Position numbers and translations under genes: made by a program
Notes under the pieces: generated by a model
Told to the model about the DNA's origin: nothing
Seen by the model: the letters and a program-made list of their open reading frames with translations, nothing else
Databases searched by the model: none
In this document: one piece after another, positions 1-8,597 of the stretch
How positions within the stretch are numbered: position 1 is the first letter of the stretch
Layout: every line of letters starts with the position of its first letter
Assembly (NCBI GenBank): GCA_963674475.2
Contig: CAXXFQ010000017.1
Coordinates: 1 to 64,000 of the forward strand
Length of the DNA: 64,000 bases
Source of the DNA: CAXXFQ01 sp963674475
GTDB lineage: Bacteria > Planctomycetota > Planctomycetia > Pirellulales > Thermoguttaceae
Direction: 5' to 3'

Positions 1-34
1 TATCCACTAAGAGACTTCCCCCCAGGAGAAAGAA

Positions 35-1426
35 ATGCTTTGTCCCCGCCGGTTTTTCATTGCCATTTTTGGAATTTTCATTTTGGGACTCGGTAGTCGA
101 AGTTGCCAGGCGACAGACGAGTCGACTTGGAAGGTCGGTCTGGCCCGGGCGGTGGTCACGCCGGAGAAGCCGATGTGGATGGCCGGTTACGCGGGGCGAA
201 AGCAACCGGCCCAAGGGAAGTTGCACGACCTGTGGACGAAGGTGGCCGTCATGGAAGACGCCCGGGGGAAACGGGTCATTTTGGTCACCAACGACTTGGT
301 CATTTTTTCGAAGACCCTCTACGATCAACTGGCCGACGCGATCGAGCGACGATACGGTATTGGCCGGGCCGATCTCATGCTCAACGCCAGTCACACCCAC
401 AGCGGACCGTGCATTTACGGTTTTTTTAATTTCATCTACTCCATCGACGAAGAGCAACGGGCGTTGATCAAGGAGTACGCGCTGGAACAGTTGGTCCCGA
501 CGATCCTCGAAACGATCGGTCGCGCGATCGACGATCTTCAACCGGCCGAGCTTTTCGCCGGAGAAGGAGAGGCCCACTTTGCGGCCAACCGAAGAAACAA
601 CCCGTGGGGGCCGATTGTCGACAAGCTTCGCTCCGAAGGAAAGCTCAAAGGGCCGACCGACCCGACGGTGCCCGTGTTGGCGGTCCGTCACCCCGACGGT
701 TCGCTTCGTGCGGTGATCGGCGGGTATGCCTGTCACAATGTGACGTTGTGCGACAACTACGAGTGGGCCGGAGATTGGGCCGGTTTCGCGCAGATCGAGA
801 TGGAAAAAGCCCACCCCGGTGTCCAGGCGATGGTTTTTCAAGGCTGCGGCGCCGATCAGAATTCGGCTCCCCGATTGGGACTGGCGGCGACGAAAAAATA
901 CGGCAACCAGTTTGCCTGCGCCGTCGACACGGTCCTTGAGAAGCCGATGCGCCCTCTTCGGCCGACTGTGAAAACGGCCTTTGCGTTTGTCTCATTGCCC
1001 TACGGTCCGCCGCTTTCACGTGAGGAGTTGGAAGCGAAGAAGGACGCCCCCGGTTTCGACGGTCGTTGGGCCCGGCACTATTTGGCCGAACTCGACGCGG
1101 GGAAAAAGTGGGACCGTTCGTATGACACGTTTCCCGTCCAGGTCTGGCGTCTGGGTGACAACCAGCTTTGGGTCGCGTTGGGCGGCGAGGTAACGGTCGA
1201 ATATGCCTTGAAATTCAAGGAACTTTTCGGACCGACCTGCTGGACGGCCGGTTATACGAACGACACGATGGCCTACATCCCGTCGACCACCGTTCAGACG
1301 ACTGGCGGTACGTACGAGCGGGGCTGTTTCCGATACTTCGGCATCCCGGCCCACGACTGGGCGCCGGGGATTGAAGACCGGATCACCGCGGGGGTCAAAA
1401 CGCTTGTCGAAAAGGTACAAGAGTAA
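35..1426 (+). CDS. Neutral/alkaline ceramidase-like secreted protein (copy 1)
   Basis: 463 aa. An N-terminal hydrophobic segment (about residues 7-25) looks like a signal peptide, and AGGAGA lies 7 bases before the ATG. The body matches the N-terminal domain of neutral non-lysosomal ceramidases: an NASHTHSGP metal-binding motif near residue 115, a GYACHN histidine region near 235 and a GCGADQN loop near 275. Family members hydrolyse ceramide or related amides, and planctomycetes often carry several with unknown substrates, so ceramide itself is not established. It is much shorter than full neutral ceramidases because the C-terminal Ig-like domain is absent. The next gene is a close paralogue and a secreted esterase follows, so the three may act together outside the cytoplasm. 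Confidence 0.82.
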   Translation: MLCPRRFFIAIFGIFILGLGSRSCQATDESTWKVGLARAVVTPEKPMWMAGYAGRKQPAQGKLHDLWTKVAVMEDARGKRVILVTNDLVIFSKTLYDQLADAIERRYGIGRADLMLNASHTHSGPCIYGFFNFIYSIDEEQRALIKEYALEQLVPTILETIGRAIDDLQPAELFAGEGEAHFAANRRNNPWGPIVDKLRSEGKLKGPTDPTVPVLAVRHPDGSLRAVIGGYACHNVTLCDNYEWAGDWAGFAQIEMEKAHPGVQAMVFQGCGADQNSAPRLGLAATKKYGNQFACAVDTVLEKPMRPLRPTVKTAFAFVSLPYGPPLSREELEAKKDAPGFDGRWARHYLAELDAGKKWDRSYDTFPVQVWRLGDNQLWVALGGEVTVEYALKFKELFGPTCWTAGYTNDTMAYIPSTTVQTTGGTYERGCFRYFGIPAHDWAPGIEDRITAGVKTLVEKVQE

Positions 1427-1481
1427 ACGGGGATGCGAATTTTTTGATCGGCAGAAAATTGAAAGACAAGGAGGATATTGG

Positions 1482-2870
1482 ATGACTCGAAAAAATGGTC
1501 TTGCCCTGATAATCTTGGGTCTCGTTTCGTTGATCGGTTTTGGTTCCTCGGCAAAAGCGGCCGAACCGACCGGATGGAAAGTCGGCCTGGCCCAAACGGC
1601 GATCACGCCCGAGGAGCCGATCTGGTTGGCCGGTTATGCGAGTCGGAAAAAGCCGTCCGAGGGGAAGCTCCAAGATATCTGGGTCAAGGCGGTTGCGTTG
1701 GAAGATGGCAAGGGACACCGGGCCGTCTGGGTCGAGGCGGAGATTCTGAATTTCCCCCGATTGATTTATAACGAAATCGCGACGCAGGTGAAAAACCGAT
1801 ATGGGATCGAGCCGTCCGACTTGATGTTAACCTCGACCCACACCCATTCGGCGCCGGTCATTTGGGGATTCGTCGACATTATCTACGACATCAACGACGA
1901 GCAACGAGCGGTGATCCGCCGTTATGGCGAGAAACTGATTACCCAAGTGGTCGATTGCATCGGTCGAGCGTTGGAGGATCGCAAGTCGGCGACGCTTTGG
2001 GCCGGGGAAGGGGAAGCCCATTTCGCTGCCAACCGACGTCACAACCCGTGGGGGCCGCCGGTGACCAAGCTTCGTGCCGAAGGGAAGCTCAAAGGGCCGA
2101 CCGATCCAAGTGTTCCGATCCTGGCGATTCGCCATCCCGACGGAACCCTGCGTGGTGTCATTGCCGGATACGCGGCCCATTGTGTCGCGCTTTGCGATAA
2201 CGATAAAATTTCAGGCGATTGGGCCGGGTTCGCCCAGGTCGATTTCGAAAAGGCCCATCCGGACGTACCGTTGATGGTTTTTCAGGGTTGTGGGGCGGAC
2301 CAGAATGCGGCTCCCCGCTTGGGGCTCGATGCGACCAAGAGTTACGGGGCTCAGTTCGCGGCGGCCGTCGATCAGGCTCTTGACCAACCGATGCGTCCGA
2401 TCGAGCCGACACTGAAGACTGAAATTAATTTCATCTCCATTCCGTTTGGCCCCGCTTTGACGCGGAAGGAATTGCAAGATAACGTCAAGAAGCCGGGTCT
2501 CAAGGGGAGATGGGCTCAACGTCACTTGGCCGATCTCGAGGCGGGCAAGACGTGGCCCCGCTCGTACGACGCCTACCCGGTCCAGGTTTGGCGCTTGGGC
2601 GAAAATCAGCTTTGGATCGCCCTGGGTGGCGAGGTGGTGGTCGACTATGCGTTGAAGTTCAAGCAAAGGTTTGGGCCGAACACCTGGAGCTGCGGCTATT
2701 GTAACGATGGTTCGATGGGGTATATCCCGACCACGGTGATCCAGCAGAGTTCCCGAAAATACGAGACCGGCGCGTTTCATATGTATGGTCTCCCGGCCCA
2801 CGACTGGGCACCGGGGATAGAAAACCGGATCACCCAGGCGGTCGAAGCACTGGTCGAAAAGACCAAGTAG
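1482..2870 (+). CDS. Neutral/alkaline ceramidase-like secreted protein (copy 2)
   Basis: 462 aa, a tandem paralogue of the preceding gene. The two share near-identical blocks such as GEGEAHFAANRR and EGKLKGPTDP, the STHTHSAP metal-site motif and GCGADQN. The start chosen is the ATG at 1482, because AAGGAGG sits 8-14 bases upstream and a signal peptide with an AKAAE cleavage region follows at once; the frame is open further upstream but would overlap the previous gene. Only 55 bases separate the two genes, so they are probably co-transcribed. Substrate is unknown. The duplication looks old, since the sequences have diverged in the signal peptide and C-terminus but not around the metal site. 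Confidence 0.82.
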   Translation: MTRKNGLALIILGLVSLIGFGSSAKAAEPTGWKVGLAQTAITPEEPIWLAGYASRKKPSEGKLQDIWVKAVALEDGKGHRAVWVEAEILNFPRLIYNEIATQVKNRYGIEPSDLMLTSTHTHSAPVIWGFVDIIYDINDEQRAVIRRYGEKLITQVVDCIGRALEDRKSATLWAGEGEAHFAANRRHNPWGPPVTKLRAEGKLKGPTDPSVPILAIRHPDGTLRGVIAGYAAHCVALCDNDKISGDWAGFAQVDFEKAHPDVPLMVFQGCGADQNAAPRLGLDATKSYGAQFAAAVDQALDQPMRPIEPTLKTEINFISIPFGPALTRKELQDNVKKPGLKGRWAQRHLADLEAGKTWPRSYDAYPVQVWRLGENQLWIALGGEVVVDYALKFKQRFGPNTWSCGYCNDGSMGYIPTTVIQQSSRKYETGAFHMYGLPAHDWAPGIENRITQAVEALVEKTK

Positions 2871-2915
2871 TCAATCAATTTTTATTGTGTTTTTCATCAA
2901 GATGAGGAGACCTTC

Positions 2916-3809
2916 GTGAAATCAAAATTTGCATTTTCCGCTGTCCTTTTGGTTCTATTTACGTTCCTTCTTTCTCCCGCCGTGGCTGCTCCGAAAACCG
3001 AGCTGCTTTGGCCCGACGGCGCGCCGGGTGCCAAAGGTACCGAGCCCAAGGATCGGCCGACGCTGACCGTTTGGTTGCCGGAGAAGGAAAAAGCGACCTC
3101 GACGGCGGTCGTCGTTTGTCCCGGCGGCGGGTATGCCCATTTGGCAACCGATCATGAAGGACGCCAGATTGCCCAGTGGTACAACTCGATGGGGATCGCC
3201 GCGTTCGTGTTGGAATACCGACATCGGGGACGCGGTTACGCACATCCGGCCCCTTTGCAAGACGCCCAGCGAGCGATTCGAACCGTCCGGGCACGGGCCG
3301 AGGAATTCGGGATCGACCCGACTCATATCGGGATCATGGGTTTTTCGGCTGGAGGCCATTTAGCCTCGTCGGCCGGGACCCATTTCGACGAAGGTCAACC
3401 CGACGCGACCGATCCGATTGAAAAGGTCAGTTGTCGGCCCGATTTTATGATCCTCTGTTATCCGGTAATCGGGTTCGACAGGCCGTATACCCATCGCGGC
3501 TCGCAACACAACCTTTTAGGCAAGGAGGCCGACGCGAAGCTGGTCGAATCGATGTCGAGCGAGCGTCAGGTGACGTCGAAAACGCCGCCGACGTTCCTCT
3601 GGTCGACCGACGGGGACCGAGGGGTGCCGTCGGAAAACAGCGTGGCGTTCTATCTCGCGCTCAGAAAGGCCGGGGTTCCGGCCGAATTGCACGTGTATCA
3701 AGTCGGGCGACACGGGCTCGGTTTGGCTCAAAAGCAGTCCGGGACGGCGACGTGGCCTCTGCAGTGTGAGAATTGGCTGCGGAACAACGGGTGGCTGGAG
3801 AAGAAGTAG
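2916..3809 (+). CDS. Secreted alpha/beta-hydrolase (BD-FAE/acetylxylan-esterase-like)
   Basis: 297 aa with a GTG start and a clear signal peptide ending near AVAAP. Alpha/beta-hydrolase fold: an oxyanion-hole segment CPGGGYAHLA (about 70), nucleophile elbow GFSAGGHLA (about 145), an acid residue in STDGDRGVP (about 230) and a catalytic-histidine region GRHGLGLA (about 265). This is the esterase/lipase group that includes acetylxylan and feruloyl esterases, so it probably removes acyl groups from carbohydrate or lipid substrates outside the cytoplasm. It lies 45 bases after the second ceramidase-like gene on the same strand. The stop codon runs directly into the first copy of a three-hairpin module shared with nadE. 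Confidence 0.8.
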   Translation: MKSKFAFSAVLLVLFTFLLSPAVAAPKTELLWPDGAPGAKGTEPKDRPTLTVWLPEKEKATSTAVVVCPGGGYAHLATDHEGRQIAQWYNSMGIAAFVLEYRHRGRGYAHPAPLQDAQRAIRTVRARAEEFGIDPTHIGIMGFSAGGHLASSAGTHFDEGQPDATDPIEKVSCRPDFMILCYPVIGFDRPYTHRGSQHNLLGKEADAKLVESMSSERQVTSKTPPTFLWSTDGDRGVPSENSVAFYLALRKAGVPAELHVYQVGRHGLGLAQKQSGTATWPLQCENWLRNNGWLEKK

Positions 3810-3810
3810 A

Positions 3811-3978
3811 AAAAGAAAACAAAAAACAAAAAAGAAAAACAAGAACAAATAAAAGAGGGATTGCAAAGCAATCCCGGTCCAAAAAGTTTTTGAGGGGAGA
3901 GTTTGAGAGGGGGCAATTTTCAAAATGTCCCCTCTCATTCAGAAAAGACAGGTGACGGCGCAGCCGTCACGCCACTGT
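3811..3978 (+). repeat. Three-hairpin 3' module, copy 1
   Basis: Begins just after the esterase stop codon. In order: an A-rich tract; a hairpin with a GGGATTGC stem (about 3857-3875); the linker CCAAAAAGTTTTTGAGGGG; a second hairpin whose arms are GAGAGGGG and CCCCTCTC (about 3905-3936); and a third with arms GTGACGGC and GCCGTCAC (about 3952-3970). The same order of elements occurs in inverted orientation after nadE. Probably a transcription-termination or 3'-end element, which is an inference. Confidence 0.7.
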
Positions 3979-4139
3979 CCTTGAAAACGGTCATTTTCCC
4001 GTAACCGTTTACCATATCAAGATAGCCCAAAACTTCCGCTCAAACACAAAACCGCGACGTTAAACGCGTGTCTCACCTTTTCGGAGCAAGGTTTTGCCTC
4101 CTGCGTGTAAAAAAACTTTCTGGCTTTTATGGCATCAAG

Positions 4140-4303
4140 AAAAAAGGAGTGACGGCAAAGCCGTCACCTGTTTTTACTAAATGAGGGGAAACATTTTGAA
4201 AATTGTTTCCCCTCATGCTCCCCTTCAAAAACTTTTTGGAGCGCGATTGCTTCGCAATCGCTCTTTTCTTTGTTTTTTCTTTTTTGTTTTTGTCTTTTCT
4301 TCT
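4140..4303 (-). repeat. Three-hairpin 3' module, copy 2 (inverted)
   Basis: Read on the minus strand from the nadE stop, this repeats copy 1: an A-rich tract, a hairpin with a GCGATTGC stem, the CCAAAAAGTTTTTGAAGGGG linker, a hairpin ending in CCCCTCAT and a GTGACGGC/GCCGTCAC hairpin. Differences from copy 1 in the first stem are compensatory (G:C replaced by C:G), so the pairing rather than the sequence is kept. Confidence 0.7.
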
Positions 4304-5143
4304 TTAGGTTCCCCAGTCTCTGGCGTACCTGAAATCCCGGTCCATCGTCCGAAACGACAACTTCGCAATCACCGGCATCCGACGCTTGTAATGGTTCCGA
4401 CGTACCAATGCGATCGCCCGATCCACCAGCGATTCGTCAAACCCGAACTCAATCAACTCCGGCCGACGCCAACGCCGATCAACCATCAAAAGCAAAAGCC
4501 GGTCCACCTCGGCGTACGAGAATCCCAATTCCTCCTCGTCCGTCTGACCAACCCATAAATCGCCGGTCGGCTTTTTCGAACGGATTGATTCGGGAATTCC
4601 CAAGGTCTCAGCCAATTGGTATAACTGCGTCTTGTACAAATCGCCGATCGGGTTGATTGCCGAGGCCATGTCGCCGAATTGGGTTCCGTAACCCAACAGC
4701 AGTTCGCTCTTGTTGCTCGTGCCGAGAACCAGTCCTTCGGACGCGGCGCTCTGATCGTAAAGAATGGTCATCCGCTCTCGGGCACATTTGTTCGCCAGAC
4801 GCAATCGCGTGGCATCCGGGAACCGGGCGAAGTAGGCGTCGACCTGCTCGGTGATCGGGACGTCGAGCGTGGGCACGGAAAGTGCCTCGACGATCGTTTG
4901 ACTGTCGACGCGGGTTGCCTCGCTTGAGGTCTTATACGGCATGGTCACGGTCAGGACGTTTTCCGCGCCCAGTGCCCGAACGGCCAGGTAGGTGACGACC
5001 GACGAGTCGATCCCTCCGGAGAGGCCGAGGACCACCTTTTGGAATCCGGCCCGGTGAATTTCGTTTTGGAGGAAGCGGCATAAAATGTTGGTGACCAACT
5101 CGCCGTCGATAGAGAGGTCGACCGCTTCAATTTCAGGTTTCAT
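4304..5143 (-). CDS. nadE: NAD(+) synthetase, synthetase subunit (ammonia-channelling type)
   Basis: 279 aa. Carries the N-type ATP-pyrophosphatase P-loop SGGIDSS (about residues 40-46) and the typical MPYKTSSEA loop, then GTSNKSELLLGYGTQFGD near 150, characteristic of NAD synthetase, which amidates deamido-NAD using ATP. There is no glutaminase domain in this chain; the adjacent upstream gene supplies it. The ATG at 5143 is chosen because it begins just ahead of the conserved synthetase domain and overlaps the upstream stop by 11 bases, as in translational coupling; an earlier ATG at 5200 would add 19 residues that merely shadow the upstream gene. No strong Shine-Dalgarno is visible, which fits coupling. 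Confidence 0.88.
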   Translation of the reverse strand: MKPEIEAVDLSIDGELVTNILCRFLQNEIHRAGFQKVVLGLSGGIDSSVVTYLAVRALGAENVLTVTMPYKTSSEATRVDSQTIVEALSVPTLDVPITEQVDAYFARFPDATRLRLANKCARERMTILYDQSAASEGLVLGTSNKSELLLGYGTQFGDMASAINPIGDLYKTQLYQLAETLGIPESIRSKKPTGDLWVGQTDEEELGFSYAEVDRLLLLMVDRRWRRPELIEFGFDESLVDRAIALVRRNHYKRRMPVIAKLSFRTMDRDFRYARDWGT

Positions 5144-6047
5144 AACGTTGCCGTTTGATTCGTTTAAGTTCTTCGATGGTAAGCAACAGTCGTTCGTCAC
5201 GAGCCAGAGGAGCGATCAGTCGTTGGCGACGCAGGGCGACCCGATCGACTTCGACCACCTCGAGCGATTCATCCAAAAGCGGTCCTTCGGCAATGGTCGT
5301 TCCTTCAGGCCCCACTAGTCGACTGTTTCCCCAGAAACAGAGCCCGTCTTCAAATCCGACCCGGTTGACCACGACGACGACCGCGCCGAGCAGTTGGGCG
5401 TACGTCTCGGCCAGATTGCGGTATGTTTCGGCCGTTTGGATTTTTCCTTTGCCGACGCCTCGTGCCGGCGAGTTCGCCGCGCAGATTAACAAGTCGACCT
5501 CTTCGGCCTGCATGATCGCCAGGGCCGAGAGGTGCCAAAAATCTTCACAGATCAAAAGGCCGACTCGACCGAACCGTTGGGTATCGAACGCCCGGATCTG
5601 ATTGCCGGCGGCAAAATAACGCTGTTCGTCGAACAGCCCATAGGTCGGCAGATAAACCTTCCGATGGACGTGAGCCATTTGGCCCGCTTCGGCAAAAAAG
5701 GCGACGTTGTAAAAACGATGTCGGGCCGACTCCTCGACGAAACCACCGACGACACTCATCGGCCCGGCCGCTTCGAGGATCGCCTTGATCGCCACACTTT
5801 CAACCTCCATCGCCACGTCGGGGACCATGTCGCGGAGAAAATAACCGGTCAGCGATAACTCGGGGAAAACGATCAGATCGGCCTGTTGGCCTTTTGCCTT
5901 TTCAATCTGGTCGAGGTGCAATTCGAGGTTGTGTTCGATGTCGCCCAATCGGGGATCGATCTGAGCCAGAGCGATCCGAAGAGTTCGACTCGCGACATGG
6001 TCGGTTTCGTCGTTTTTCAAAGCGGCAGTCTCGGCTTGCTCTTTCAC
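5133..6047 (-). CDS. Nitrilase-family glutaminase subunit of NAD synthetase
   Basis: 304 aa carbon-nitrogen hydrolase. The Glu-Lys-Cys triad is visible: Glu in FPELSLTGY (about 64), Lys in HRKVYLPTYG (about 130) and Cys in LLICEDFWH (about 167). In most bacteria this domain is the N-terminal half of glutamine-dependent NadE, releasing ammonia for the synthetase half. Here it ends at 5133 and nadE starts at 5143 in another frame. Together the two chains total about 583 aa, close to a fused enzyme. The role is inferred mainly from this adjacency; a stand-alone amidase is the alternative. Confidence 0.8.
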   Translation of the reverse strand: MKEQAETAALKNDETDHVASRTLRIALAQIDPRLGDIEHNLELHLDQIEKAKGQQADLIVFPELSLTGYFLRDMVPDVAMEVESVAIKAILEAAGPMSVVGGFVEESARHRFYNVAFFAEAGQMAHVHRKVYLPTYGLFDEQRYFAAGNQIRAFDTQRFGRVGLLICEDFWHLSALAIMQAEEVDLLICAANSPARGVGKGKIQTAETYRNLAETYAQLLGAVVVVVNRVGFEDGLCFWGNSRLVGPEGTTIAEGPLLDESLEVVEVDRVALRRQRLIAPLARDERLLLTIEELKRIKRQRYET

Positions 6048-6062
6048 GGTTCGGTTCTCCCT

Positions 6063-6093
6063 CTAGCAGCCGGTTTTTCAACGGGCCCGCTAG
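6063..6093 (-). repeat. Dispersed GTTGAAAAA palindrome, copy A
   Basis: An imperfect palindrome bounded by CTAG on both ends, with arms rich in GGGCC/GGC and an asymmetric GTTGAAAAAC core (minus strand). It lies between the glutaminase gene and the thioredoxin-fold lipoprotein gene. Similar elements occur at 11181-11209 and 48256-48285. Confidence 0.6.
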
Positions 6094-6112
6094 GATCGCA
6101 GAGTGAAAGGGG

Positions 6113-6802
6113 TTACTTTTCGCCCAAGGCGACGTCGATTGCCTGAAGCAGATCTCGCTGCATGCTGCGTGAGTACTCGATATCGAACCAAAGCACGCGG
6201 CCCGCGTCGTCGAGCAGATAGGTTCGTGGTAGTTTTTCGGTCGCCACTTGGAGGAAGTATTTTCGTTGTGGGTCCAAAATGCAAGGGAAGGTCGCCCCCG
6301 TCTTTCGGAAATTTTTCCCCGCGACCGGCGCCGGGTCGTCCTCGTTGATCGCGATCACCGCGACCCCCTTGGCGTTATACGGCGCGAACACATGCTTTTT
6401 GAGTTGGATCAGTTCTTCCAGCGAGTAAAGGTGATCGCTTTGCCAAAAAACGACCACCGTCAGTTTCGGACCGAAGAGCGATTTCAACTCGACCGCTTGC
6501 CCGTCGAGCTTCGGCAACGTGACATGGGGCATCAGGTCGCCGACTTTCACCAGGCAAGTTGCCTCGAGCGATTGGGTCAATTTGACTTCGGGGATGGTCG
6601 GTTTCGCAGGCGGTTCGACCGGTTTCGATTCGGCCTTGGGCGCGGGTTTCGTTTCAACGGGAGCTTTCGTTTCCCCCGCGGTCGGCGTTTTTTCCAAGGT
6701 TGGACTTGGCTTTGCCCCCGGCTCCGGCTTTTCCGCACAACCCAGCCCGAAGACCAGCATCAGCGCGAAACTCCACGCCGAAACCTTCCATGCTCGCCTC
6801 AT
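6113..6802 (-). CDS. Thioredoxin-fold (TlpA/AhpC-like) lipoprotein lacking CxxC
   Basis: 229 aa. The ATG at 6802 has GGAG about 9 bases upstream and gives a lipoprotein signal ending in FGLGCAE. A low-complexity Pro/Lys/Thr linker (about 20-75) leads to a peroxiredoxin/TlpA-like domain with PHVTLPKLDGQAVELKSL, a VVFWQSD strand and a cis-Pro-like KLPRTYLLDD. The position that normally holds the redox CxxC after the FW strand reads QSDHLYS, with no cysteine, so a thiol-disulfide role is unlikely; a binding or scaffold role is possible. It starts 22 bases after aspS and is probably co-transcribed with it. Confidence 0.72.
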   Translation of the reverse strand: MRRAWKVSAWSFALMLVFGLGCAEKPEPGAKPSPTLEKTPTAGETKAPVETKPAPKAESKPVEPPAKPTIPEVKLTQSLEATCLVKVGDLMPHVTLPKLDGQAVELKSLFGPKLTVVVFWQSDHLYSLEELIQLKKHVFAPYNAKGVAVIAINEDDPAPVAGKNFRKTGATFPCILDPQRKYFLQVATEKLPRTYLLDDAGRVLWFDIEYSRSMQRDLLQAIDVALGEK

Positions 6803-6824
6803 CTTCGTACTCCTTTTTTGACGA

Positions 6825-8597
6825 TTACTGATCAAGATTGAGTTTAATTCCCAATTCCCTCAGTTGTTTCAAGTCTACCTCGCCCGGGGCTTCGGTCATC
6901 AGATCGGTCGCTTTTTGGGTCTTCGGGAAGGCGATGCAGTCGCGAATATTGGTCAAACCGTCAAAGAGCATGACCATTCGGTCGATTCCCAAGGCGATCC
7001 CCCCGTGCGGCGGCGCGCCGAACTGCAACGCGTCGAGCAAAAATCCGAACCGACTCTTGGCCGTTTCCTCGTCGATGCCAAGCAGGGTGAAAACCGTGCT
7101 TTGAAGTTTTTGGTCGTGGATACGGATCGTGCCGCCGCCCGCTTCGAAACCGTTGATCACCAGGTCGTAGGCCTGAGCCCGACAAGCGCCGGGATCGGTT
7201 TCCAGCAGAGCGAGGTCTTGCGTACGCGGCATGGTGAACGGGTGGTGCATCGCCGTCCAGCCGCCTTCTTCTTCGTCCTTGGCGAACATGGGAAATTCGA
7301 CCACCCACGAGAAGTTCATCGCCGACGGGTCGTACAATTTCAGTTCAACGCCCAATCGTTTTCGCAGGCCGTAAAGCGCCTTGCAGGTGACTTCGAACTG
7401 ATCGGCCACGATCAACAACAGGTCGCCCGGTTTGGCGTCGAGCCGATCGGCGATTTCCTCGAGCAACTCGGGCGTGAAATTCTTGGCGATCGGCGAATTG
7501 AGCTTCCGTTGGTCGTCAACCTTGAACCAGGCAAGCCCCTTGGCGCCGAAATCCTCTTGGATATAGGCGGTCAGCTCGTCGATCCCCTTGCGAGAATATT
7601 TATCGGCCGCTCCGACGGCATTAATGCCGCGAACCCGTCCGCCCGAATCGGCGACGCCACGGAAGACGCGGAATTCGGTTTTCGCCGCCAGGTCGGTCAG
7701 GTCGACCAGTTCCATGCCGAAACGCAGGTCCGGCGCGTCGTGGCCGAACCGTTCCATCGCCTCGTCGTAGGTCATTCGCGGCAGGGGCAAGGTCAGCTCG
7801 ATTCCCAAAATCTCCTTGGCCAACCGGGCGACCAGGCCGTCGATCATGCCGACGATGTCGTCCATCTCGACAAACGCCATCTCGAGATCCAGTTGGGTGA
7901 ATTCCGGCTGACGGTCGGCCCGAAGGTCTTCGTCACGGAAGCAGCGGGCGACCTGGACGTAGCGGTCGTAGCCGGCGATCATCATGATCTGTTTATAAAG
8001 TTGGGGCGACTGCGGCAAGGCGTAGAACGAACCCTGGCTGACCCGGCTGGGTACGAGATAGTCGCGGGCCCCTTCGGGCGTGCTTCGGCCGAGTACCGGC
8101 GTTTCGACGTCGATAAAATCGTGCTCGTCACAGTAGTCCCGCATGAGCTTGATCATCCGGTGTCGCAGCAAAAGGGTCTCTTGCATCTTTTGGCGACGCA
8201 GATCCAGATAGCGGTGTTTCAGTCGCAGGTCTTCGCCGGGCAGATCTTTTTGCGACGGTTGGAACGGAGGCGTTTTGCTCGGATTGAGGATCTCGATCTT
8301 GGCAACGCGAACTTCGATTGCTCCGGTTCGCAGTTTCGGATTGACGGTCCCTTCGGGTCGCGCTTCGACCGCCCCGGTGATCGAGACGACGAATTCACTT
8401 CGAAGCGATCGGGCGATTTCCAGATTGGCTTCTCCTCCTTCGGGCGCGAAGACGATCTGGGTTTTGCCGTAACGGTCGCGCAGGTCGATGAAGAGGACGC
8501 CGCTATGGTCTCGATAGGTGTCAACCCAACCGCACAGGGTAACCTCTTGGCCAATATGCGTCTGGTTCAATTCGCCGCAGGTGTGTGTACGAAGCAA
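6825..8597 (-). CDS. aspS: Aspartyl-tRNA synthetase
   Basis: 590 aa, the normal length for bacterial AspRS. An N-terminal OB-fold anticodon-binding domain contains GWVDTYRDHSGVLFIDLRDR. The class II core includes motif 2 (FRDEDLRADRQPEFTQLD, about 220) and motif 3 (GGIALGIDRMVML, about 550), with a bacterial GAD insertion between. It charges tRNA-Asp with aspartate in the cytoplasm. Whether it is discriminating or also serves tRNA-Asn cannot be told from sequence alone. The start is the first ATG of the frame and matches the usual MLRTHTCGEL beginning. A 327-base gap separates it from miaA. Confidence 0.96.
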   Translation of the reverse strand: MLRTHTCGELNQTHIGQEVTLCGWVDTYRDHSGVLFIDLRDRYGKTQIVFAPEGGEANLEIARSLRSEFVVSITGAVEARPEGTVNPKLRTGAIEVRVAKIEILNPSKTPPFQPSQKDLPGEDLRLKHRYLDLRRQKMQETLLLRHRMIKLMRDYCDEHDFIDVETPVLGRSTPEGARDYLVPSRVSQGSFYALPQSPQLYKQIMMIAGYDRYVQVARCFRDEDLRADRQPEFTQLDLEMAFVEMDDIVGMIDGLVARLAKEILGIELTLPLPRMTYDEAMERFGHDAPDLRFGMELVDLTDLAAKTEFRVFRGVADSGGRVRGINAVGAADKYSRKGIDELTAYIQEDFGAKGLAWFKVDDQRKLNSPIAKNFTPELLEEIADRLDAKPGDLLLIVADQFEVTCKALYGLRKRLGVELKLYDPSAMNFSWVVEFPMFAKDEEEGGWTAMHHPFTMPRTQDLALLETDPGACRAQAYDLVINGFEAGGGTIRIHDQKLQSTVFTLLGIDEETAKSRFGFLLDALQFGAPPHGGIALGIDRMVMLFDGLTNIRDCIAFPKTQKATDLMTEAPGEVDLKQLRELGIKLNLDQ

